Below, in pieces: positions 16,301 to 22,767 of a stretch of 37,017 nucleotides of DNA (the stretch's first letter is position 1; each line of letters opens with the position of its first letter). The DNA is from Planctomycetota bacterium (GTDB lineage Bacteria; Planctomycetota; Planctomycetia; Pirellulales; Pirellulaceae). Where the stretch lies: the NCBI GenBank assembly GCA_017303505.1, contig JAFLCP010000072.1, forward strand, positions 1-37,017, written 5' to 3'. A program made the translations under genes and the position numbers. The notes below the pieces were generated by a model that saw only the letters and a program-made list of their open reading frames with translations, did no database searches and was not told where the DNA came from.

Positions 16301-16832
16301 TCTGATTGATGGCTACAGGCTTATATTGATCAGCTAGCGATAACGAAATTTGATCGGTAGCTAGAATCGTCGCTCCTGCTAAGTCCTGCTGTGCGCTTTC
16401 ATCGGAGTGAATCAAGTCACAAACGCTGGTGATGCTCAATGCCCAATTGGCAGAGCAATCTTCGGCGATGCTTTGAATACGAGCACCTTTGCGATTTTTT
16501 CGCGGTGGGAACGCAGGTACAGCGATAGCCCCAGCATATAACGTTCCAAAGAATCCCACCACAAAATCGAGGCCTGGTGGATACAACAACAGTACGCGTT
16601 GCCCTTCCGCAGATCCATCCTGCTGCAATCGCGCAGCTACCGCTCGCGCAGCCTGATCCAGCTGCCGATAGGTTAGACATACATCTTCTCCACCTTCACC
16701 ATCGGTGAAGTAGAAGACTGGATTGTCCGGGGTCTTGGCCGCCCAGAACTGAGCAGCGGAGACTAAATCTGTCTGAGGAACAGCGTACGTTGGAAAATAC
16801 TTCGATACGTCCGCAGGCTCCAACTCATTCAT
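13398..16832 (-). CDS. Fatty acyl-AMP ligase / acyl carrier / alpha-oxoamine synthase fusion
   Basis: A 1144-residue three-part enzyme. Residues about 1-600 are an adenylate-forming domain of the FAAL type: the P-loop YTSGSTGQPKG is at 185-195, with PLYHDMGLVGG, CYGMAETTL, LRTGDLGFLFDGQLFVAGR and KTSSGKIQRH. Residues about 640-720 are an acyl carrier domain with the phosphopantetheine Ser666 in DLGLDSLERLQ. Residues about 735-1130 are a PLP-dependent alpha-oxoamine synthase (AONS/serine palmitoyltransferase family) with FASYNYLGMSG, VDEAHSIGTMGKTGRG and the PLP Lys981 in GTLSKSFGSCGG. Inferred chemistry: activation of a fatty acid as acyl-AMP, transfer to the internal carrier, and decarboxylative condensation with an amino acid to give an alpha-amino ketone. 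The domain logic recalls sphingoid-base synthesis or PigH of prodigiosin synthesis. The amino acid and end product are unknown. The ATG at 16832 directly precedes the family N-terminus. Confidence 0.92.
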   Translation of the reverse strand: MNELEPADVSKYFPTYAVPQTDLVSAAQFWAAKTPDNPVFYFTDGEGGEDVCLTYRQLDQAARAVAARLQQDGSAEGQRVLLLYPPGLDFVVGFFGTLYAGAIAVPAFPPRKNRKGARIQSIAEDCSANWALSITSVCDLIHSDESAQQDLAGATILATDQISLSLADQYKPVAINQMAPAVLQYTSGSTGQPKGVVLSHACLVRNSELILLAFEPGPGGGCSWLPLYHDMGLVGGVLEPVFLGRPNVLMSPMSFLQRPARWLQTISKYRVAVSGGPNFAYQLCVDKVSDADMEGVDLSCWSVAYNGAEPVRASTLDQFTEKFAKYGFKRSAFLPCYGMAETTLIVTGGPTASRPFFRTFDAQALDQRKVVPVATDDGTDKCRTLVGCGAVLANENLIVVDPDTLEELPPGRVGEIWVQSPSVGKGYWRKPQESQRTFQAFTVAGRGPFLRTGDLGFLFDGQLFVAGRLKDMIIVRGVNRYPQDIEITVEDAHKSIQSGSVAAFALQIDERERLVITAEVQRGAQQNWDEVIQAIRRRVTEVHELPPEAIALVRFGTLPKTSSGKIQRHACMNDYKNNVLKIVAQWKLGEVQMLKQEPMIAASTIEAPARENGSIKSLLKDPNLQDKDPHPEIVRVVIGAVKAVAQERAEDVNLDTNIVLDLGLDSLERLQIAHSLEQQFGGRFPEDVLQDIDTVRQVSAAIEELFGVERIHRSLTEAVAAEEVLHSREVTPEDYQFDLLPEYRRLKMTMSELLSTGVRNPYFAAHQGVVRDTTLIGGRELISFASYNYLGMSGDPTVNKAVVDAVNKYGTSCSASRLVSGEKDLHQKLERRIAKWIGVEDSIVMVGGHATNESVIGHLLGPGDLILHDSLSHNSIVQGAILSGARRRAFPHNDWRALERILHDIRDKYRRVLVIVEGVYSMDGDYPELPKFVEIKQRYKSWLMVDEAHSIGTMGKTGRGVSEHFGIDANLVDIWMGTLSKSFGSCGGYIAGRRELIEYLKYTTPGFVFSVGLSPSNAAAALASIDVLEANPDRVEKLRTNSRLFLEEARKRGLNTGDSSGTPVVPIILGNSLVALKLADRMVSQGVNVLPILYPAVEEAAARLRFFINSTHTEEQIMFAVQLVEESLRELYPEYFANSNSAVA

Positions 16833-17089
16833 GGTTCACCCATGTTGCTAACTCCCGCCAATCCCAACTACCGCCAAGGTCCTAATGACCCTTTCCCGCA
16901 AATTTAACGTTTGCAGGAATTGCGGAAGCTGGGTAAACCAGCGGATTGTACCCAACAACTGCCAACTTTTCACGCCCCAAACGAGGCTACACGCGAGAGG
17001 GGATGGCTTAAAAACATTCTGCCCCTCGGGATTGGTATCGACCATTCCACTAGGTCGAGGTTCAACCATTTCGACTTCCGAGCCAATCC

Positions 17090-17830
17090 TCAGCGGGTTT
17101 TTCGCTTTCCCTTCCCCCATCCGAAGAACATTTTGAGCAAAAACCCGATCCGGCGTTGCATGACGGACCACGGCTCGAGCTCATGGCGTTGAAATCCCGA
17201 CTTGTTAGCCTGCCAGATCTGATCATTCTGTAAATCGAGAGCTGTCAGATACTGACCACCAAAACAATAGGTATCCAAACATTTCAGGTAACCGAAATCC
17301 GCGATGTAACCTCCTAACTGCGGAGTATGTCCGCAGATCACCGTTTTGCCCGAAATATGTGGAGTTGGCAGACGATCGGTCAAATGCTCCCAATAAAGCT
17401 GAAATTCTGGTTGCCGGGCCAGCGGCAAGTCAGGCAAATAGTTGGCGTGCACAAACAGATATTCTTCGGTTTCCCAAAAGGGAACACATTTTTGATCCAA
17501 GAATTCGAGATGGTTATGGGATATCTTTTGCAAGTTTCCACCATAACTTGTGAGCGTAGCTTGCCCACCCATTTGAAACCACAAAACTGGGTCACATCCG
17601 CGCAGGGCCGATCCCAAAAACATCAGTTCGTGATTGCCACGGACGAGTATCAACTTGCAACGCGAATCGAGTTCCATCAAGAGATCGACAACACCACGAC
17701 TATCGGGGCCACGATCCACATAATCACCCAAACAGATGAGTGTGTCTTCCGAGGTAGGCGAAATGGCTTCGATGAGCGTTCGGAGCGCTTTGCTGCAGCC
17801 GTGAATATCGCCTATCGCAATAGTACGCAT
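17090..17830 (-). CDS. PPP-family serine/threonine phosphatase or ApaH-like phosphoesterase
   Basis: A 246-residue calcineurin-like metallophosphoesterase of the PPP superfamily. The three metal motifs are complete: GDIHG (7-11), GDYVDRGPDS (35-44) and RGNHE (64-68). Later metal-binding His residues are in LFVHANYLP and VICGHTPQLGG. The protein is cytoplasmic, ending in a basic tail (KMFFGWGKGKRKTR). The family includes protein Ser/Thr phosphatases and diadenosine tetraphosphatase. Size and motifs fit PrpA-like bacterial protein phosphatases, but the substrate cannot be decided. It lies 54 bp downstream of yqgE on the same strand and is likely the last gene of the KAS III-yqgE-phosphatase operon. 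Ser/Thr phosphorylation is clearly used in this organism, since a receptor kinase is present 12 kb away. Confidence 0.88.
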   Translation of the reverse strand: MRTIAIGDIHGCSKALRTLIEAISPTSEDTLICLGDYVDRGPDSRGVVDLLMELDSRCKLILVRGNHELMFLGSALRGCDPVLWFQMGGQATLTSYGGNLQKISHNHLEFLDQKCVPFWETEEYLFVHANYLPDLPLARQPEFQLYWEHLTDRLPTPHISGKTVICGHTPQLGGYIADFGYLKCLDTYCFGGQYLTALDLQNDQIWQANKSGFQRHELEPWSVMQRRIGFLLKMFFGWGKGKRKTR

Positions 17831-17884
17831 ACGTGCCAGTAAAATCCTTCAGCACCGATTCAGAGAGTACATCTTGTTAGCTCG

Positions 17885-18436
17885 TCAGTTCAAATTAGGA
17901 TCTGGTGGCATGGGGATATGTCCTGTCGCACACGCGATGATACCACGACCGATACGGCGAAGTGCGCGTTCCCAGATTTCATCACAATCCCCGAACAACT
18001 CCGCCACATCGGTATCAGCGACGAGCCACCCACCCACCTTCATTTCTTCTTCTAACTGTCCCGGCCCCCAACCTGAATAGCCATCGAAAATCAAGACGCG
18101 AGCCTTATCATCCATCATCAGATCGCGAACGCGATCTTGGCAGCTTGCCAAATAAAGGTCGTGGCCGCATTCGATATCCGCCGAACTCGGTGAGTCATGC
18201 AATACGACGAGAGGCCCTTCAACGGGTCCACCAAACATGATGTGCCCACGGCGATGGCATGGACATTCGAGCAACATCTCCATCACGGTTCCAACACATT
18301 GGTTGGTGGGGCGATTCAAGACTAAACCATAAGCCCCTTCTTCATCGTGCCGAACCATAAAGATGACGGAACGGAAAAAGTTCGGATCTTGCAATTGAGG
18401 GGATGCGACTAGTAATTTGCCTTCTACGCATGACAT
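17885..18436 (-). CDS. yqgE: YqgE/AlgH family protein (DUF179)
   Basis: A 183-residue protein of the YqgE/AlgH family, whose biochemical role is not established. The family signature is clear: GKLLVASPQLQDPNFFRSVIFMVRHDEEGAYGLVLNRPT, then FGGPVEGPLVVLHD, RVLIFDGYSGWGPGQLEEEM and GGWLVAD, with an acidic EIWERALRRIG near the end. The ATG at 18436 gives the normal N-terminus; alternatives at 18457 and GTG 18478 lie inside the KAS III gene. The chosen start overlaps the end of the KAS III gene by 13 bases, which indicates translational coupling. Confidence 0.9.
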   Translation of the reverse strand: MSCVEGKLLVASPQLQDPNFFRSVIFMVRHDEEGAYGLVLNRPTNQCVGTVMEMLLECPCHRRGHIMFGGPVEGPLVVLHDSPSSADIECGHDLYLASCQDRVRDLMMDDKARVLIFDGYSGWGPGQLEEEMKVGGWLVADTDVAELFGDCDEIWERALRRIGRGIIACATGHIPMPPDPNLN

Positions 18437-19437
18437 GGCGCGTGCGTCTCCCGCCATACACAACCACCCCAAGACCACCCCACACCGAAACCTACTAACA
18501 TCAAGGTCATACCTGTTTTGATTTCGCCACGTTTGCGCATGTCGTGTATCAGAACGGGAATAGTGCAGGAAACAGTGTTGCCGTAGTCTCGCAATCGAAT
18601 TGGAATCTTTTCATCTCCATAGCCGATCCGAGCTTGCAACTGAGATAACATTTTATACGAAGCTTGGTGCAAAAGAAACCAATCAACGGATTCCTTCACG
18701 ATGCCTGCCTTCGCCGCAACCGCTTCAACTAGTCTTGGAATCGCTTCGACGGTAAAGGCCATCAAGCTCGGCCCATCCATGTACAGCCGACTCTTCCAAC
18801 GCTTACGATTTCGCGGCTTGATTGATTCCTCTGGGGAACGGCATCCTCCCTCACCCACTAACAAGGTATCCGCTCCGCTTCCATCGGTGCCGAAAACAAA
18901 GCCTGAAATTTCTTGTTCTGGCCGAGCTTCAATCAAGGTAGCGGCGGCCGCATCGCCAAAAATTGTGCGCAAACTGCGATCGCCACGATCGATGTATTTT
19001 GAATAAGTATCTGCTGTTACCAACAGAATCTTTTTAGCGACACCACTACGAATTAAACCATCGGCCAACGAGAGTCCATACACAAACCCCGAGCAACCCA
19101 AGTTGAAATCGAGCGCTCCGATACTCGTTGATAAACCGAGTCGATTCTGGAGCAAACAAGCAGTCGTCGGTAATGGATAATCGGGCGTTTGCGTGCAGAG
19201 AAGAAGAAAGTCGATTTCGCTGCGGTTTAATTGATTTTCCGCAAACAATTTTTCGCACGCTTCGACAGCTAGATCCGAAGCGCATTGGGATGGCTCAGCG
19301 ATATAGCGTGCGGCGATTCCCGTTTTCTCTTCAATTTGAGGCAAATCCCATTCCGGGAATTCCTCTTGAAGCTGAGCATTAGTCTCCAACCGCTTCGGAA
19401 AGGCTATCGCAATCGGTCCCAAATGTGCAAACGCCAC
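18424..19437 (-). CDS. 3-oxoacyl-ACP synthase III (KAS III/FabH-like) family protein
   Basis: A 337-residue thiolase-fold condensing enzyme. The catalytic triad is visible: Cys115 in FNLGCSGFVYGL, His257 in WFLLHQASYKML and Asn287 in LRDYGNTVSCTIP. Other family marks are LLLCTQTPDYPLPTTACLLQ, the GDAAAATLIE glycine motif and the terminal GFGVGWSWGG. FabH condenses acyl-CoA with malonyl-ACP to start fatty-acid synthesis, but this branch (PDYPLPTTAC, no adjacent fab genes) is typical of paralogs used in specialised lipid or ketone formation. The start is GTG at 19437 with a weak upstream GAG. The gene leads a probable operon with yqgE and the PPP phosphatase, and the FAAL fusion begins about 260 bp after that operon on the same strand. 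Confidence 0.9.
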   Translation of the reverse strand: MAFAHLGPIAIAFPKRLETNAQLQEEFPEWDLPQIEEKTGIAARYIAEPSQCASDLAVEACEKLFAENQLNRSEIDFLLLCTQTPDYPLPTTACLLQNRLGLSTSIGALDFNLGCSGFVYGLSLADGLIRSGVAKKILLVTADTYSKYIDRGDRSLRTIFGDAAAATLIEARPEQEISGFVFGTDGSGADTLLVGEGGCRSPEESIKPRNRKRWKSRLYMDGPSLMAFTVEAIPRLVEAVAAKAGIVKESVDWFLLHQASYKMLSQLQARIGYGDEKIPIRLRDYGNTVSCTIPVLIHDMRKRGEIKTGMTLMLVGFGVGWSWGGCVWRETHAPCHA

Positions 19438-19614
19438 GACGTCATCATCTCGAATGGAGAGTTATTAATTCGACCCACAGGTCGGTTGCCTACCAAGGTA
19501 GCGTTATACGCTTTTGTCCCCCTTCACGCCAACCCGACTCCCCCCTAGAACGGAAAAAACCGAGTCCGTCCCTAAGAATTCCAAGTACAGACAATCCGAC
19601 AACGTAATACCTGT

Positions 19615-21459
19615 TCACTTCTCTGGCGTCGGCGCTGGATTGACATCTGGAATGGTCTCCAATCGCAAAGCCTGCTCCAGAGGATCAAGCCCCGTAGCGG
19701 TTGCCAAGTGGCTCAAAGCGGTAAACCAATCGCGCTGAGCGTTGATCAAATCCATTTTCAAATTGGTAACCAACTGTTCCTGTAAGTTGAGCTCAATAAG
19801 GTCGATTCGACCGGTGCTGAATTGGATTTCTTGCAATTCCAAAACTTGAGTTTGCGTCTCCACAACTTTCACCAGTTGCTCAATCACTTCTTGAGATCGT
19901 TGCAGTGCCACGATTGCGCTTTGAACTTCAAGCGAAATCTTGTCCATCGTCAAACGGCTTTTCTGATCGATCTGCTGAAGTTTGGCAGCCGTTGAACGCA
20001 ACTTACCGCGAGCTTTCCTTAACTGCCAAGGATATTCGTACGTTAAGCCGAATTCACCTTCAAATTGTTGTTTATCCAAATTCTTGCTCGTGGTTGGCCC
20101 CACGTCCTGCGACAATTCGCTCACAAAATCAAGACGCCCCCGGGTTTGATTTTGTGCCCAACGCCTGTCCCATTGCACGTGCTCACTTTGTAGACGCAAT
20201 TCAACTAACTCGGGACGACGATCTAAGGCTTCATCAATCTGCTGCTGCACATTCAAATCTTTTGTATCGCTGAGAGGCGGGAACGAGCTGGGTAGCCAGG
20301 CTGTATCCGCGACAAGAGGTAGCCCCTGTTCATCTCGCAAATATAAAGCCAACTTAAAAGTTGCTTGTTGCAGCTTCTGTTCTGCCTCAATCACTTTGGT
20401 AACACGTTGAGCGATAAGCACATCGTTGAATAGTTCATCGACCTTCGCTCGACGTTGAGCCTTGATCAATTCGCGGATCTGTTCCACGCGTTGGCGTGCT
20501 AATGCCAATAGCTGTTGCTGGACTCGCAGATTTCTACCAGCTGCTAACCAATCCCAATAAATGGAGGCAGCTGCGAATGAGGTTTGCAAGATCTCCACTT
20601 GCAGTTGAGGCTCAACCGACTGTTGGGCGATACGATTTTGAAAGATCGCCACGCGTCGCGGATCGATATCGCGTCCTTGCAACAAAGGTTGAATATAGGC
20701 AAGCTTGAACTCTCCACCATCCAAGGTCTCGCGTTCTTTGTACCAGGGTTGAAAATCACCACGGCCAATGCGATATCCGGTAGCCAAGTACCCACCCCAC
20801 CATGTATTGCGTGCTACGCCGATACCATTTCGGTAATTTTCATAAAAGCCCGTAGGCTCGCTTATCGTTTCGGCGAGAATCTTGGTGTCGAACTCGCCCC
20901 ATGAGGTTTGCAAATCTCCGGCAGCAACTTGACGTTGTAACCGAACCGCTTCGATCGTGGGATAAGCGCGATACACCGAAGCGATCACGTCACTCAAGGT
21001 GAGCGCGGTCGGATTCAATTCGGGCGAAGGTTCCTCAATGGCTTCCCGCAAGCTTTCTGGAAGTCTTGATTGCAGTTCTTCAAAAGTGGGATCGGGAAGC
21101 ACGCCGGGTTCTAGTAACTGCCGTGGCTGTCCAAGAATGCGATCTTCTTGTTGCGGTTGCAACTTCGGACTGGGAGTCATGGGTGGAGCAGGAGCGACAG
21201 GGAGTTGCTCAGCAGGCACTACAACAGCCCCTTGTTCCTGCTGGTTTTGAACTGGAGGAACCGAAGGCTCTGGCGGTTGTTGCCATGCTCCCAACGCACT
21301 ATTGCTCAAAACGATGCCGCACATTCCCAAGACGCTGAGTCGTACACCCAGCGTCTTGAAAAGAACGACTACTTGGGAAGCTTGATTTTCTTGGCTTTGT
21401 CGTCGCTGTCTGACTTTTCGTCGTCTACCGAAGGCGGGAATCCATTCAACTGTCGCCAT
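19615..21459 (-). CDS. TolC-like outer-membrane efflux protein
   Basis: A 614-residue outer-membrane channel of the TolC/OEP family, the last component of a type I secretion system. After an export signal (hydrophobic LSVLGMCGIVLSNSALGAW) comes a Pro/Gln-rich stretch (about 60-110), then two long helical OEP repeats. Typical segments are LTLSDVIASVYRAYPTIEAVRLQ, VEILQTSFAAASIYWDWLAAG, EALDRRPELVELRLQ, an EYPWQLRKARGK segment and a final LNLQEQLVTNLKMDLINAQ. The proposed ATG at 21459 overlaps the HlyD gene by 91 bases and gives a long basic n-region. An ATG at 21324 would avoid the overlap but start inside the signal peptide core, so the upstream start is preferred with moderate certainty. Third gene of the ABC-HlyD-TolC operon. 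Confidence 0.88.
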   Translation of the reverse strand: MATVEWIPAFGRRRKVRQRRQSQENQASQVVVLFKTLGVRLSVLGMCGIVLSNSALGAWQQPPEPSVPPVQNQQEQGAVVVPAEQLPVAPAPPMTPSPKLQPQQEDRILGQPRQLLEPGVLPDPTFEELQSRLPESLREAIEEPSPELNPTALTLSDVIASVYRAYPTIEAVRLQRQVAAGDLQTSWGEFDTKILAETISEPTGFYENYRNGIGVARNTWWGGYLATGYRIGRGDFQPWYKERETLDGGEFKLAYIQPLLQGRDIDPRRVAIFQNRIAQQSVEPQLQVEILQTSFAAASIYWDWLAAGRNLRVQQQLLALARQRVEQIRELIKAQRRAKVDELFNDVLIAQRVTKVIEAEQKLQQATFKLALYLRDEQGLPLVADTAWLPSSFPPLSDTKDLNVQQQIDEALDRRPELVELRLQSEHVQWDRRWAQNQTRGRLDFVSELSQDVGPTTSKNLDKQQFEGEFGLTYEYPWQLRKARGKLRSTAAKLQQIDQKSRLTMDKISLEVQSAIVALQRSQEVIEQLVKVVETQTQVLELQEIQFSTGRIDLIELNLQEQLVTNLKMDLINAQRDWFTALSHLATATGLDPLEQALRLETIPDVNPAPTPEK

Positions 21460-22751
21460 ATTTCAAATCCCAGAGTAACTTCGTTAAGCAGGACCCATCC
21501 GTTGGCCCGCATCCCCTGTCGCAATATGTTCTTCGGCCATGGGCGCTGGCCGGGAAGCGTATCCAATTCTGGATCGGGTACGACCAGAATTCGAAACTTG
21601 CCCGCACCTGCACTAAAAGTGTCGATCATCTTGACTCGACCACCAAAGGTTCCAATGGCGATCGAAGGCCAACCCACAAACTGAACCGCAGGCCAACCTT
21701 CAAATTGCAACCGAACCTCTTGCCCCTCACGAATAAACGAAGTGTCGTTACCTGAGACGACCAACTCTACAGCTAACTCATTGACGTCGGGAACTATCGT
21801 GAACAGCTCATCTCCCTTTTTTACCGTCGATGCACCTTCCGAAGTGACCAATCGATAAAGCACTCCGTCACAAGGTGCTTCCTGCTTCAATCGATCCAAT
21901 TCACCACGTTTGATTCCATAATCCTTGATCTTTTGTTGCGTCATCTGCATCTTGCCGTAGTAGCTTTGTACTTTGGCCTTTGCACTCGCAATTTTGTCGT
22001 TGCCTTCCGCAGTGATCTTATCTAACTCTGCCTCCTTCTCCGCTATCTCCGCCTCAATCGCCGCTCTCGATTCCGTTTGAGCCTGCAGTTCGGCAATCAA
22101 GCCTTTTTCCTTGGCTAGGTAGGCAGCGTTATCCAGGCCCGCTTCGACGCCCACGGCAATCAAGCGATCGCTTTGAGCACGGTTGAGCTTCGCCAGTTCC
22201 AACTCCACATTGTATTTGCGAATCAGTGAATCCTTTTCTTGCAACTTGAATTCCGCAGTCTGGATAGCTGCTTTTTGTTTTTCAATGTTTGCGTCTCGTG
22301 TCGACTCGGCCAAAATTATCTGTGACTTAGAGAGTTCGTACTCGTTTTCTTCCGCTTTCAGTTGCTCTCCTAGCAGTTTGATGATTTCGTCGGTCTGAGC
22401 TAATTCCTGACGAGCTGTCGGCTCTAATTCAAGAATAAACTCTCCCTTCTTTACACGCCGTCCTTCGACCATCCCTTCCGCAATTTGCTTGACCACTCCG
22501 TCGTACTGCGATTTCACCTGCTGCGGGCGTTCCTGTGGATTGAGAGCCGAGACGGTTCCTGATCCTTGTGAAGTTTGTTGCCATGGAAGCGCAAACAAAC
22601 CAATCACTACCAACAACAACCCAAACATTGTGTAATAAGCAAGTCTATGGATCCAACGCAACGATCGCACCAGAAGCAAAGCTGGGAAATCTCCCCCCAA
22701 CTCATTTTCTATCCTAACCCTGCGTTTCGATTGTTTTGTTATCGTCGACAT
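21369..22751 (-). CDS. HlyD-family membrane fusion protein of the type I secretion system
   Basis: A periplasmic adaptor of about 460 residues. A cytoplasmic basic N-terminus (KRRVRIENELGGD) precedes one transmembrane helix (YYTMFGLLLVVIGLFALPW). A biotinyl-lipoyl half-motif follows (YDGVVKQIAEGMVEGRRVKKGEFILELEP), then a long coiled coil (ELAQTDEIIKLLGEQLKAEE onward). The second lipoyl half (APCDGVLYRLVTSEGASTVKKGDEL) and a beta-barrel with FEGWPAVQFVGWP come last. It bridges the ABC transporter and the TolC-like channel. The ATG at 22751 lies 16 bp after the ABC stop. ATGs at 22781 and 22811 would overlap the ABC gene, and the latter has an AGG at suitable distance, so the start is not settled. 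Its stop lies inside the TolC-like gene. Confidence 0.88.
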   Translation of the reverse strand: MSTITKQSKRRVRIENELGGDFPALLLVRSLRWIHRLAYYTMFGLLLVVIGLFALPWQQTSQGSGTVSALNPQERPQQVKSQYDGVVKQIAEGMVEGRRVKKGEFILELEPTARQELAQTDEIIKLLGEQLKAEENEYELSKSQIILAESTRDANIEKQKAAIQTAEFKLQEKDSLIRKYNVELELAKLNRAQSDRLIAVGVEAGLDNAAYLAKEKGLIAELQAQTESRAAIEAEIAEKEAELDKITAEGNDKIASAKAKVQSYYGKMQMTQQKIKDYGIKRGELDRLKQEAPCDGVLYRLVTSEGASTVKKGDELFTIVPDVNELAVELVVSGNDTSFIREGQEVRLQFEGWPAVQFVGWPSIAIGTFGGRVKMIDTFSAGAGKFRILVVPDPELDTLPGQRPWPKNILRQGMRANGWVLLNEVTLGFEIWRQLNGFPPSVDDEKSDSDDKAKKIKLPK

Positions 22752-22767
22752 ATTCGATTTAACCGTT

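Noticed and set aside
16848-17171. 107-codon minus-strand frame between the phosphatase and FAAL genes
   Set aside because: It overlaps the phosphatase 3' end in another frame, lacks a ribosome-binding site and shows no recognisable protein features.
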